Positions 27,176 through 36,497 of a DNA stretch of 64,000 nucleotides are shown here, piece by piece (positions within the stretch are counted from its first letter, which is position 1; every line of letters begins with the position of its first letter). Both the position numbers and the translations under genes were made by a program. The stretch covers positions 1-64,000 of the forward strand of contig JASGJE010000014.1 in the NCBI GenBank assembly GCA_049840875.1, written 5' to 3'. The notes below the pieces were generated by a model. That model saw nothing but the letters and a program-made list of their open reading frames with translations, made no database searches and had not been told where the DNA came from. The DNA comes from JAFDYH01 sp049840875 (lineage in GTDB: Bacteria; Bacteroidota; Bacteroidia; Chitinophagales; Chitinophagaceae).

Positions 27176-27177
27176 TT

Positions 27178-28233
27178 TTAATTGAGATCCTGCGCTTTTC
27201 CGGAAAAAATTGTGTTATCAGCTTTCAGCCGTTCTTCCCATTTCCAGGCAGTAGCCATCATATCCTCCAGGGAAAATTCAGGGTTCCAGCCCAGTTTTTT
27301 CCGCGCCAGGTCATTATTAGCATAGATTGCGATCACATCGCCGGGGCGGCGTGGACCAATTTCATAATTCAGTTTTACGCCACTTACTTTTTCGAATGCT
27401 TTGATCGCTTCCAAAACTGTGACTCCATTACCAGTTCCAAGGTTAAATACCTCACATCTCACTGGATCTTTTGCTTTTTGCAGGTATTGGATGGCAAGTG
27501 TGTGCGCATGCGCAATATCACTGACGTGAATAAAATCCCGAACGCATGATCCGTCTCTTGTATCGTAATCATCACCGTATACAACCATCTTCGGAATTTT
27601 GCCAATGGCTGTTTGTGTTATTGCCGGTACAAGATTCTGTGGTCTGCCGATGGGCATTTCACCAATGATGGCAGACGGATGCGCACCAACAGGGTTAAAA
27701 TATCGTAATAAAATGCATTGAGCGGGAAACCCTTTTGAAAACTCATTTACAATCTGCTCACCCATCTGCTTGGTGTATCCATAAGGCGATTCAGCAGGTT
27801 TTGGGGGAGTCAATTCTGTTACTGGTATTTCATCCGGGTTGCCATATACAGTACAGGATGAAGAAAAAACAAACCAGGGAATTTTAAATTCCTGCACACA
27901 TTTCAATACATTGATCAATGAGTTAATGTTGTTTTCAAAATACATCAGTGGCTTTTCCACTGATTCATTTACTGCTTTATAAGCAGCGAAATGAATGATA
28001 CCAAGGATATCTTCATTCTCCTGGAAGATTGCGAAGGTGTCATCAAAATCGCAAAGATCTACTTTGTAATTTTTTATTTTAACGCCGGTAATTCTTTCTA
28101 CACCTTCTAATATGCGTGAGTTTGATCGCGAATTATCATCTACAGATATTACTTCGTAGCCGTTTTCAATCAGGTCTATGATTGTATGCGAACCGATATA
28201 TCCACACCCACCTGTAACTAAGATTTTTGCCAT
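27178..28233 (-). CDS. galE: UDP-glucose 4-epimerase
   Basis: NAD-dependent short-chain dehydrogenase-fold epimerase that interconverts UDP-glucose and UDP-galactose, 351 residues. The N-terminal NAD motif is GGCGYIGSHTIIDLIENGY. The catalytic Ser/Thr region is FSSSCTVYG, and the YxxxK pair is in SPYGYTKQMGEQ. ILLRYFNPVGAHPS, the YDTRDGSCVRDFIHVSD loop and IGPRRPGDV are characteristic of GalE rather than other extended SDRs. It is cytoplasmic and supplies sugar nucleotides for Leloir metabolism and surface glycans. It sits upstream of the transketolase-half gene with an inverted repeat between, so cotranscription is possible but not shown. Confidence 0.95.
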   Translation of the reverse strand: MAKILVTGGCGYIGSHTIIDLIENGYEVISVDDNSRSNSRILEGVERITGVKIKNYKVDLCDFDDTFAIFQENEDILGIIHFAAYKAVNESVEKPLMYFENNINSLINVLKCVQEFKIPWFVFSSSCTVYGNPDEIPVTELTPPKPAESPYGYTKQMGEQIVNEFSKGFPAQCILLRYFNPVGAHPSAIIGEMPIGRPQNLVPAITQTAIGKIPKMVVYGDDYDTRDGSCVRDFIHVSDIAHAHTLAIQYLQKAKDPVRCEVFNLGTGNGVTVLEAIKAFEKVSGVKLNYEIGPRRPGDVIAIYANNDLARKKLGWNPEFSLEDMMATAWKWEERLKADNTIFSGKAQDLN

Positions 28234-28277
28234 GCGAATAGATTAAAGAATTGTTTGGCAAAAGTGCGGAAAAAATT

Positions 28278-29478
28278 TTAAAGAAAAAGGCTTACAATGC
28301 CATATACACCTGCAGCCAACAGTCCACTTACAGGAATGGTCAATATCCAGGCCCAAAGAAGATTCACCGTTACACCCCATCTTACCGCGGAAAGACGTTT
28401 TGTAGCGCCAACACCAATAATAGAACCTGTGATAGTATGTGTTGTGCTAACCGGTATTTTTAAATTTTCCGTTATGAAAAGTGTAATTGCACCTGCTGTT
28501 TCAGCAGCTACTCCCTCGAATGGCGTTACCTTAGTAATACGGGTGCCCATTGTTTTTACAATTTTCCATCCCCCGCTCATTGTTCCAAGTGCGATAGCGC
28601 TATAACATGCAAGAGGAACCCATATGGGCATTTGTTCAAAACTTGTAATAGAACCACTTGAAATGAGCGCAGCGGTTATAATCCCCATTACTTTTTGCGC
28701 ATCATTACCACCGTGGCCAAGACTGAATGCGCCTGAAGAAACGAGTTGCAAACGTTTAAACCATGCATTTGCACGATGTGCATTCAGATTGCTCAGATAA
28801 AGCGAGAAGACTGCCATGATCAATAAGATCAGCGCTAGGCAGAATCCATTTAAAATTATGTGAATAGAAAATTACTTTTAAAATATAAGAGTCAAAATGT
28901 GATTGAAGATTTTTAGGATCTAATTCCAACGTTTCATACAAGAAAACGAACACGGCGACAATAATCAGAATGGAAAATATCTTTGGCCCGATTCCTTTTT
29001 TAAACGAATTAATGAACCAGACTGAGATGATAAAGGCCATTACCATTCCAATCAAAGGCGCCATGAAAATAAATGCTACCGTTTTTATCACAGGTTCTGA
29101 ATTAATGGAACTAAATGTTCCTGCATGCGCAATCGCAGCTCCTGCAAACCCACCAATCAATGTATGAGAAGAAGAAGATGGAATTCCCAGCCACCATGTC
29201 AGCAGGTTCCAAAGTATGGCCGCAACCAAGCCTGCAAAAATCACCGGCAGCGTAATAAAATCAGCCTTTACAGTTTTGGAGATCGTATTAGCAACGCCAT
29301 GATCTTTGAATATAAAAAAAGCTACAAAGTTGAATAACGCAGCCCACAAGACTGCCTGAAAGGGAGTCAACACTTTGGTAGAAACAACGGTCGCTATCGA
29401 GTTTGCTGCATCATGAAAGCCATTGATATAATCGAAGATTAAAGCCAGCGCTATGATGATGATAAGAAATGCAGTCAT
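28278..29478 (-). pseudogene. pit: Pit-type inorganic phosphate transporter, frameshifted (probable sequencing error)
   Basis: Low-affinity phosphate:cation symporter of the PiT family. The N-terminal half from 29478 has the signature DYINGFHDAANSIATVVST and GIPSSSSHTLIGGFAGA. It goes off-family near 28870 (ending in a cysteine-rich tail to 28756). A second frame then continues as IILNGFCLALILLIMAVFSLYLSNLNAHRANAWF, GAFSLGHGGNDAQKVMGI and IPVSTTHTITGSIIGVG to 28278. Removing one base in the homopolymer-rich stretch around 28868-28882 joins them into about 399 residues, the expected size. All signature loops are present, so I regard the gene as functional and the shift as a consensus error. 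It lies downstream of the DUF47 gene, as is usual for Pit. Confidence 0.9.
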
Positions 29479-29481
29479 ACA

Positions 29482-29571
29482 CTAATTTGAAAATGAAACG
29501 ATTTGAAAATTTGAAAATGAATAGTAGTAAAGGCAATTTTCAAATTGCGCATTTTCAAATTTTGAAATTAG
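29482..29571. repeat. Inverted repeat of TTTGAAAAT words between DUF47 and pit
   Basis: CTAATTTGAAAATG and GATTTGAAAATTTGAAAATG (29482-29519) face GGCAATTTTCAAATTG and CATTTTCAAATTTTG (29532-29571). The repeat fills the gap between two genes of one likely operon and could modulate their ratio by RNA folding. Confidence 0.6.
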
Positions 29572-30222
29572 TTAGGCGTATTTAATAATTATAGATTCGA
29601 TCACGTTACCAGCATCCTCGCATTTGTCTGTTGCGATTTCCATTACCTGGTATATTTCTCTTTTTTTAATCACTTCTTTTGCATCAGGCTCGGTGGCAAA
29701 TAGTCGTTCGATGCTCATATCAAATACATCATCGGCCTGGTTTTCCATGCTGTTGATCTTTACCAATGCTTCCGTTACCTGCCGCATGTTTTTCATATTC
29801 CTCAATTCGATTACGGCTTTGCTAACGTACAATGCCCCCTGTTCGATCATTTCTGCAAGCTTCTTTATTCCCATGTCATTTGGGTTCACCCTATAGAAGT
29901 TTATTTTTTTTGCGGAAGCATAAACATAGTCGGCAATGTCATCAAGAGCAGATGCGAGATAGTGAATGTCTTCGCGGTCAAACGGGGTAATAAAGTTTCT
30001 TCCCAGTTCTGTAAATATGCGGTGTGTGAGATCATCATTCACGTGCTCGAGGTCTTCTATCTGCGCAAGGATATTTGCACGTTTGTCAAAATCAACTTCG
30101 GATACCATTTCTTTCAGCTTCGAGCCGATCAATGCTACATTTCCTGCCACGGTTTCAAATAAATCAAAAAACACACGATCTTTTGGCAGGAAAATCTTCA
30201 AAACAGAGTTAAGCGATGCCAT
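29572..30222 (-). CDS. DUF47 (PhoU-like) Pit accessory protein
   Basis: A 216-residue all-helical cytoplasmic protein of the DUF47/PhoU-like family, which almost always sits beside Pit phosphate transporters and is thought to control their activity. Seen here are DRVFFDLFETVAGNVALIGSKL near the N-terminus, FITPFDREDIHYLASALDDIADYV (the family's central motif), and REIYQVMEIATDKCEDAGNVIESIIIKYA at the end. It is the upstream gene of a two-gene unit with pit, separated by about 90 bases of inverted repeat. Its divergent upstream region is shared with a TonB receptor gene and carries a Pho-box-like array. Family membership is firm; the regulatory role is inferred from family context. Confidence 0.92.
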   Translation of the reverse strand: MASLNSVLKIFLPKDRVFFDLFETVAGNVALIGSKLKEMVSEVDFDKRANILAQIEDLEHVNDDLTHRIFTELGRNFITPFDREDIHYLASALDDIADYVYASAKKINFYRVNPNDMGIKKLAEMIEQGALYVSKAVIELRNMKNMRQVTEALVKINSMENQADDVFDMSIERLFATEPDAKEVIKKREIYQVMEIATDKCEDAGNVIESIIIKYA

Positions 30223-30445
30223 AGTTCTTTTATTAGTGCAGCGAAGTTATGCCTGCGGTTCGGTGCCCGCCAAAACCTTTTAGAATTAATAATTAATTAA
30301 TACAAAATTTATCATTCACTAATGATTGGGTAATCATTTTTTAATATAAATACAATTTGTATCGACAATTAATTTTGATTTCTATTAATATTGAGGCACT
30401 TATAATTGCTACTACCACAAGATTTACATGTGGTGAATCTGCGGA

Positions 30446-30473
30446 GTAACATTAACGTAACACTGTAGTCACA
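30446..30473 (+). promoter_or_regulatory. Pho-box-like array of three 11-base direct repeats (site 1)
   Basis: GTAACA (30446-30451), GTAACA (30457-30462) and GTCACA (30468-30473) recur with an exact 11-base period, five-base spacers between. It lies in the 315-base space between the divergent DUF47-pit unit and the TonB receptor gene at 30538. The rest of that space is AT-rich without a recognisable gene. An 11-base direct-repeat period is the hallmark of PhoB-type response-regulator boxes. A nearly identical array occurs at 36384-36411. Regulation by phosphate is inferred. Confidence 0.55.
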
Positions 30474-30537
30474 ATTCCTTAATCTACCGGAAACATGTTG
30501 TTAACGCTGAAGATAGTTCTTTGCGCAAACCCAAGTA

Positions 30538-33330
30538 ATGAACCATACGAAGCGCAGGCAATTCCTATTGCCTATACTGCTATGTTTTGCCATGGCGGTA
30601 AATGCCCAAAGTTTAAAACTTTCCGGCAAGATAACCAATGAGAAAAATGAGCCAGTTGCAGGTGTCACTATTAAAATTGCCGGAGCTGGCGGTACTACTA
30701 CTGATCTTGAAGGCCGATATACACTAAATCTCAGCGCCGGAAAAAAGTACGAAATTGAATTTACTGCTATCGGCTACGAGACCAAAACTATCACTGACGC
30801 TGAAGTTGTAAACGGACAATTCAACGAACTCAACGTTGTAATGGCGACTAAAGCAAAGGCTGGTGAAAATGTCGTTGTTACGACCAGTCGTTCCACAGCC
30901 CGCCGCGAATCTGTTGCTTCTGTTATAGCATTTCAAAAAAATACAAATACGGTAGCGTCCGTCATATCTGCAGAAAGCATTCGCAGGTCGCCTGATAAAA
31001 ATACCGGTGAGGTATTAAAACGTACACCCGGCGCAAGTTTGATAGATGGAAAATTCCTTGTTATCCGCGGGCTTGCAGATAGATATAACCAGGCGATGCT
31101 GAATGGTATATTGCTTACCAGTACCGAACCTGATCGCAAAACTTTTTCATTCGACATCATTCCCGCTCCGATGATTGATAATATTATTATCAACAAAGCC
31201 TTTGTACCAGAACTGCCGGGCGAATGGGCCGGTGGCCTTATCCAGGTAAATACAAAGGACATCCCTTCGAAAAACTTTTTTAATGTGCAGGTAGGAACTG
31301 GTTTTAACAGCCAGACAATCAGTAAGGATTTTTATAAAGGAAAGGGTGGAAAAACAGATTGGCTGGGTGTAGACGATGGCACAAGAGGTTTACCAGATGC
31401 CTACACAACTAAATCTGCTTTTAATCTTTTGCCGCAAGCGGAAAAAAATGAAATAGGAAAATCGATGAACAACGATTGGGCTGCAAAAGCCAAAAGCTTT
31501 TCGCCGAATGTTTCTTTCCAGGCAAGTGGCGGCTTTACCGGTAAACTGTTTGGTAAAAAAATCGGTGGCATTCTCGGTATCAACTATAGCAAGACAAACC
31601 GTTTTACAGATATACTCAACCAGATTCAAACGCTTGAAAACGGCGTCTTCAGCCAGCAGTTTAGCTATGGGGACGATCGTTATACTGAAGAAGTTACCGC
31701 AGGTGCGTTGGCAAGCCTTTCAGTGCAACTGGATCAGAGAAATAAAATATCGGTAAAGTCGATCATCAATGTAAACACCAACAACTATGCTATCACCCGC
31801 AGTGGGATCAACAATCTTACAGGTGATGATGTGCAGGGCGGTGAACTTACCTTCAGAGAAAATACATTTTTTACTGCACAATTAACCGGCGAGCATAGCA
31901 TCGCTGCACCATTGAAATTAAAATGGTATGGCGCATTTAACATCCTCGATGGTTATAGCCCCGATCAACGTCGCTATCAGTATACAAGAGCAACCGGTAC
32001 ACAAAACCCATATCTTTTTCTCGTTGGCAACTCTCTCGCACAGGAAAGCGGTAGCAGGGTTTTTCAAACATTGAATGATTATATCTACACCGGCGGCGGC
32101 GACCTGTCTTACACATTTAATATGCTTGGGCAAAAGCAAACGGTAAAAGGTGGCTACATGCTGCAGGTAAAAGACAGATTGTTTGATGCACAGCTTTTTG
32201 CCAATTACCTACCCAAAGACAATGCAACTTTAAGACAGCAACCAATCGATCAGATTTTTGCACCATCAAATTTTGGTGATGGTTCTGCAAACAGCACGCT
32301 ATTCTCTTTCAATTCTATCAACAATAGGAATTTCCGTTATCTCGCAAATACAATTTTAAACGCTGGCTATTTGCAGTTTGATAACCAGTTTTCAAACGCA
32401 TTGCGCATAGTATGGGGCTTAAGAGTTGAGAACTATGATCAGTTACTTGGCTCAGTAAAAAAATGGGATGATCGTCATCGCCATACAGAACAAACAGACT
32501 ATCTGCCGGGCATAAACGCTACGTATAAATTAAACAACAAAACAAATATCCGTTTATCAGGTTCGCAGACGGTTATAAGACCTGAACAAAGAGAATTGGC
32601 AGCGTTAACGCTTTATGATTTTGAATTGAACTCTGCTGTACAAGGAAATCCAAATCTTGTTCGTACTAAGGTAACCAATGCTGATTTACGTTACGAACTC
32701 TATCCACGTTCGGGTGAATTAATAACATTAGGCGTTTTCTATAAATATTTTGATAAACCAATTGAGCAAAACCTTCAGCAGGGCGGTGCAATCTTCCAGT
32801 TTCAAAACCCTGATAAAGCAACTGCATACGGCGTAGAACTTGAATTGCGTAAACGTCTCGATATGTTTAGCGGTTTGAAAAACTTTACGGTTCAGGCCAA
32901 TGCAGCTTATATCAAAAGTCAGGTTACAGATGAATTGCAAAAAATCAAGAGACCATTGCAGGGCCAATCGCCTTATCTCTTAAACGTAGGCTTGATGTAT
33001 GATCTTGAAAAAGCGGGATTGAATGCAACATTGCTCTACAATCAAATCGGCAAACGCATTTATCTCGTTGGCGATATTCCTGCGAGTGGCGGCGGCGGTG
33101 CACCAGATATATGGGAAGCGCCAAGGCCTGTTCTTGATTTTCAGATCGGAAAAAAGATACTGAAGAACAAAGCAGAGATAAGATTGAATGCACAGGATCT
33201 ATTAAACAGAACACAGTATTTCTATCAAAATGGAAATACAAAAACCGGTTTCAGTAAGAGCAGCGATGCTTATCGCTTCACACGCAAATTCGGAACTACC
33301 TACAGCATCACCTTTAATTATTCATTATAA
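30538..33330 (+). CDS. TonB-dependent outer-membrane receptor
   Basis: A 930-residue outer-membrane receptor. A signal peptide (ending AMAVNAQ) is followed by a carboxypeptidase-regulatory-like domain (about 25-110: LSGKITNEKNEPVAGVTIKIAG) and the plug domain from ~120 (VASVISAESIRRSPDKNTGEVLKRTPGASLIDGKFLVIRGLADRYNQAMLNG). The 22-strand barrel then runs to a C-terminal GTTYSITFNYSL ending in an aromatic-bearing strand. The RGLADRYN plug motif marks a subgroup distinct from SusC. Its likely partner is the lipoprotein encoded 29 bases downstream. It lies across from DUF47-pit and behind a Pho-box-like array, so a phosphorus-containing substrate is plausible but unproven. No frameshift seen. 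Confidence 0.93.
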   Translation: MNHTKRRQFLLPILLCFAMAVNAQSLKLSGKITNEKNEPVAGVTIKIAGAGGTTTDLEGRYTLNLSAGKKYEIEFTAIGYETKTITDAEVVNGQFNELNVVMATKAKAGENVVVTTSRSTARRESVASVIAFQKNTNTVASVISAESIRRSPDKNTGEVLKRTPGASLIDGKFLVIRGLADRYNQAMLNGILLTSTEPDRKTFSFDIIPAPMIDNIIINKAFVPELPGEWAGGLIQVNTKDIPSKNFFNVQVGTGFNSQTISKDFYKGKGGKTDWLGVDDGTRGLPDAYTTKSAFNLLPQAEKNEIGKSMNNDWAAKAKSFSPNVSFQASGGFTGKLFGKKIGGILGINYSKTNRFTDILNQIQTLENGVFSQQFSYGDDRYTEEVTAGALASLSVQLDQRNKISVKSIINVNTNNYAITRSGINNLTGDDVQGGELTFRENTFFTAQLTGEHSIAAPLKLKWYGAFNILDGYSPDQRRYQYTRATGTQNPYLFLVGNSLAQESGSRVFQTLNDYIYTGGGDLSYTFNMLGQKQTVKGGYMLQVKDRLFDAQLFANYLPKDNATLRQQPIDQIFAPSNFGDGSANSTLFSFNSINNRNFRYLANTILNAGYLQFDNQFSNALRIVWGLRVENYDQLLGSVKKWDDRHRHTEQTDYLPGINATYKLNNKTNIRLSGSQTVIRPEQRELAALTLYDFELNSAVQGNPNLVRTKVTNADLRYELYPRSGELITLGVFYKYFDKPIEQNLQQGGAIFQFQNPDKATAYGVELELRKRLDMFSGLKNFTVQANAAYIKSQVTDELQKIKRPLQGQSPYLLNVGLMYDLEKAGLNATLLYNQIGKRIYLVGDIPASGGGGAPDIWEAPRPVLDFQIGKKILKNKAEIRLNAQDLLNRTQYFYQNGNTKTGFSKSSDAYRFTRKFGTTYSITFNYSL

Positions 33331-33359
33331 AAAGTTATAAAAAAACCAAAAAGGGAAAT

Positions 33360-34832
33360 ATGAAAAAGTACATTTTATTCATGGCAGCAATCATCTCGGT
33401 AAGCATTTTAGCTTGTCGCAAAATTGAAATGGATGGCGAGCCATTTATAGTTGAAGTGCCTGCAGCGGGCGGTGGAGATACTGTGATTACTGGCAAAACA
33501 GTTACGTTGACGGGTCACGTTACAAAAGATACAACGCTTCGCAAAATTGATAATAACATTCTCTCTGGGTTAGTATATGTGGATGCAGGCGTAACACTCA
33601 CTGTAGAAAAAGGTGCGACAGTAAAAGGAGCTTATTCAGGTTCTAATACAGCAGCGCTTATCATTAAACGTGGTGCAAAATTGATGGCAGTTGGTACACA
33701 GGAAGAACCGATTGTTTTCACATCAGCATCCCCTACACCAACTTCTGGTGACTGGGGTGGAATTGAATTGTTGGGTAAAGCAGCGATCAATTCAAGCAAT
33801 GGCGGAGCTCCTGGACTTTATATTCCTGAAGGTGGTTTTAACACAGCTGCCGGCGACGGATTAGCTGGATCGGGAGATGCAGTGGCGCCATCACCAGTGA
33901 ATGATGATAATTCAGGGACATTACAATATGTGAGAATTGAATATGCAGGCTATGCATTTTTACCAAACCAGGAAATTAATGCGTTGACAATGGCTGCTGT
34001 TGGAAGCGGAACCACGATCGATCATATCCAGGTTTCTTATGCAAAAGACGATGCATTCGAATGGTTTGGTGGAACAGTGAATTGCAAATACCTGATCGCA
34101 TACAAAACACAGGATGACGATTTCGATACCGATAATGGTTATAGTGGAAGTGTACAATTCGGTTTAATTGTCCGCGATTCATCAATTGCTGACGTATCAA
34201 AATCTGAAAGTTTTGAAAGTGATAACGATGGTACTGGTAGTGCATTATTGCCGCAAACAAAAGCAGTGTTCTGTAATGTGACGTCATTTGGTCCACAGGC
34301 AACTCCTGCTAATATTGGCAACAGCAACTATCTCGGGCCAGCAGTACAAATAAGAAGGAACTCTTCATTATCTATTTTCAATTCCGCATTTGTTGGTTGG
34401 GGTACAGGTATCCTGATTGATGCAGGTCTTGGAACACCTACTGATTTAAATATCACAGCTGGAACATTGCAATTAAGCGGTGTGATAATCGCAAGCTGTA
34501 AAAAAGATATAGCTTATACACCAAGTACATCTGCACCTACAGGCGCTGACCAGGCTTCTATGCTGGCATGGTTTACAGGCAACACAAAAAATAAAATTCT
34601 TACACCGACTACAGAGCAGGCTATCTATACAAGACCTTTCGATTATGCAAATCCTGACTTTGCACCATTTGGAAACTCTGCAGTGGTAATTCCATCAGCA
34701 AGCAATACTTATTTCGATGATCCGATTTTAGTAGGCCGACCTTTTATTAAAAAAGTAGATTTCATCGGTGGTATTGCACCATCAGGTCCTGATGGCAACT
34801 GGCATAAAGGATGGACGAAATTTGGTAACTAA
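33360..34832 (+). CDS. Surface or periplasmic lipoprotein paired with the TonB receptor
   Basis: A 490-residue lipoprotein with lipobox SILAC (acylated Cys19). After a short linker, the body reads as a right-handed beta-helix-like protein: TLSGLVYVDAGVTLTVEKGATVKG-type strands, then IIKRGAKLMAVGTQEEPIVFTS, DWGGIELLGKA, and LQYVRIEYAG. Proteins of this kind occur widely in Bacteroidota with TonB receptors of the RGLADRYN type and have no assigned biochemical function. It is not SusD-like. It shares a transcript with the receptor (29-base gap) and ends at a strong terminator. I infer that it helps the receptor capture its substrate. Confidence 0.82.
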   Translation: MKKYILFMAAIISVSILACRKIEMDGEPFIVEVPAAGGGDTVITGKTVTLTGHVTKDTTLRKIDNNILSGLVYVDAGVTLTVEKGATVKGAYSGSNTAALIIKRGAKLMAVGTQEEPIVFTSASPTPTSGDWGGIELLGKAAINSSNGGAPGLYIPEGGFNTAAGDGLAGSGDAVAPSPVNDDNSGTLQYVRIEYAGYAFLPNQEINALTMAAVGSGTTIDHIQVSYAKDDAFEWFGGTVNCKYLIAYKTQDDDFDTDNGYSGSVQFGLIVRDSSIADVSKSESFESDNDGTGSALLPQTKAVFCNVTSFGPQATPANIGNSNYLGPAVQIRRNSSLSIFNSAFVGWGTGILIDAGLGTPTDLNITAGTLQLSGVIIASCKKDIAYTPSTSAPTGADQASMLAWFTGNTKNKILTPTTEQAIYTRPFDYANPDFAPFGNSAVVIPSASNTYFDDPILVGRPFIKKVDFIGGIAPSGPDGNWHKGWTKFGN

Positions 34833-34866
34833 TCGTGCATTGTAAATTTATTTAGAAGAATATATC

Positions 34867-34897
34867 AAAGGTGCATTCTTAAAAGATGCACCTTTTT
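34867..34897 (+). terminator. Intrinsic terminator of the receptor-lipoprotein operon
   Basis: AAAGGTGCAT (34867-34876) pairs with ATGCACCTTT (34886-34895) around a nine-base loop, with a T run to 34897. Confidence 0.82.
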
Positions 34898-34902
34898 ATT
34901 TT

Positions 34903-34992
34903 TGAAACATACAAGGCTTACAAGAGATACAAGTAATACAAAAAAGTCATTCTTTTTAAACCTTAAATGCCTTGTAAGCCTTGTATGTTTCA
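34903..34992. repeat. Perfect 22-base inverted repeat, ACATACAAGG word family (copy 1)
   Basis: The arm at 34903-34924 (TGAAACATACAAGG then CTTACAAG) is an exact reverse complement of 34971-34992, with a 46-base centre that also contains ACAAG words. It lies between convergent genes, just past a terminator. Two degenerate copies occur at 55053-55262. Confidence 0.8.
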
Positions 34993-35011
34993 TTATTCAA
35001 AATACCGAAGT

Positions 35012-36217
35012 CTATTTCTCTTTCGGATTGTAAGCATATACAACTTCAAACGCGGAATGTTTCAATTCCGGAAGTTGTTGGCCCACGTTCAGATCGATAC
35101 TTTGCGGAGTTGGCTCGCATACTGAATATTTGTTCCCATTATATTCTATTGTATTGCCGATTGGTTTATCAAATTTTACAGCTATCGTGATGTGTTTGGG
35201 GTATGATAAAACGATCATCGGCAAATCATATAATTCTTTTACGAGGTAAAAAAATAAAGCAGCCCTGTCCTCGCAGTCACTATAGTCATACAGAAGTGTT
35301 TCTTCGGGCGACATTCTCTTCTCTCTGCCAAAATTTTTTGTGTCAGGCTCAAATAAAAAAGCATAGCGGGTAAACCGCATTAAGTAATCAACGCCATTTT
35401 TTACATTCAAACCTTTTGTATGTTTTTTTAAAAGAGGAATCAACGACGAATAGGTTTCCTTGCTCAGCGGTATATTAAAGTAAGACGCATAGTCGGTAAC
35501 CGGGTAATTCGTAAAAATGGATTTTATTTCAGGGTTGAGTTTGATTTTAAAATCATATTCTGTTTTATCGACGAAAAATTGAAGACTTTTCTCGGTGTAA
35601 TCGCTTGCTTTAAAGTCGGGCAACCTGGTAATTTTATAAGAGAAAGTTTGATTGGCGCCATCAATTGCGATGGGTACCTCATTAAATTTTTCTTTTTCAA
35701 AATCTATATTGCTGCCATAGTCATGGTAATTCAGGCAAACAAATTGTTTATTGTTTTTGTAGTGAAACGGAAGATTGTAAATGCTGTCATCGCTTTGTAC
35801 ATAAAACAAAATGCTGTCGCCGGCAATACTGAGCGTAGTATTATAGCCGGATTTTGCCATCAAAAACCATTTATACAATGTATATCGGTTGTAGTTCTCA
35901 GCTTTCGGACTTAGCTGCTCAGCGGTGCGGCGGACCAATTGATAAAACAGCCAATCATTTAGTTCATGTTCTTTTTTATACTCAATAATCGCATTGACCG
36001 CAGGTTCGTAACCGGATTGTAAAAGTTGATGGTAAAAAGAAGTTATCGTTTCATTTGAAAGGCTGGCCTCTAATTTCGGAGAACCAACTTTATTATAGTC
36101 AAACGTTACCGGTGCATCGCAGAATTCAAAGTGAATTGTATTGCGGGTATTTTGCGAAAATCCGGCGTGCTGGTTTGCAAAAATGATAAGGGCTAATATG
36201 GTCAGCTTTAGCTTCAC
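35012..36217 (-). CDS. Exported protein with transglutaminase-like C-terminal domain
   Basis: A 401-residue exported protein. It starts with GTG at 36217, directly followed by a signal peptide (KLKLTILALIIFANQHAGFSQ). The N-terminal 200 residues are unfamiliar. The C-terminal part (about 240-390) resembles a transglutaminase-like cysteine-protease fold: Cys315 in YSDCEDRAALFFYLV, His342 in YPKHITIAV, and an acid in the strand NKYSVCEPT. The last triad element is uncertain. Such proteins may be peptidases or isopeptide-modifying enzymes. The gene is divergent from the Oar-like receptor, and the Pho-box-like array lies in the space between them. Confidence 0.72.
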   Translation of the reverse strand: MKLKLTILALIIFANQHAGFSQNTRNTIHFEFCDAPVTFDYNKVGSPKLEASLSNETITSFYHQLLQSGYEPAVNAIIEYKKEHELNDWLFYQLVRRTAEQLSPKAENYNRYTLYKWFLMAKSGYNTTLSIAGDSILFYVQSDDSIYNLPFHYKNNKQFVCLNYHDYGSNIDFEKEKFNEVPIAIDGANQTFSYKITRLPDFKASDYTEKSLQFFVDKTEYDFKIKLNPEIKSIFTNYPVTDYASYFNIPLSKETYSSLIPLLKKHTKGLNVKNGVDYLMRFTRYAFLFEPDTKNFGREKRMSPEETLLYDYSDCEDRAALFFYLVKELYDLPMIVLSYPKHITIAVKFDKPIGNTIEYNGNKYSVCEPTPQSIDLNVGQQLPELKHSAFEVVYAYNPKEK

Positions 36218-36383
36218 AGATAAAACTTACTTACAATTTACAAAAATTAATACAGAGATAATATTCGTTCTGGTTTTTTGGCACAACCTGATTTTAATAT
36301 AACAATCAACATAAAGGGTAGTTATCCTTGTCTTTGTTTATATACACATTATTGCAAAAAGAGCAGACTTAATTCAGATACAG

Positions 36384-36428
36384 GTAACGTTCCGGTAACA
36401 ATTCGATAACATTCCGGTTCTACTCTTG
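36384..36428 (+). promoter_or_regulatory. Pho-box-like array and promoter (site 2)
   Basis: GTAACG (36384-36389), GTAACA (36395-36400) and ATAACA (36406-36411) recur with an exact 11-base period. The spacers TTCCG, ATTCG and TTCCG are also alike, so the whole 11-mer repeats. A -7 element TACTCTTG (36421-36428) matches TAnnTTTG at seven of eight positions. The array thus takes the -33 position, as expected of an activator-dependent promoter. The receptor gene starts at 36498. Confidence 0.6.
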
Positions 36429-36497
36429 CACTCGAATTTTTCGACCATCACCCCATTTTAACCATGCGTAACATCACTGATTTTTAAATCAAATGTT

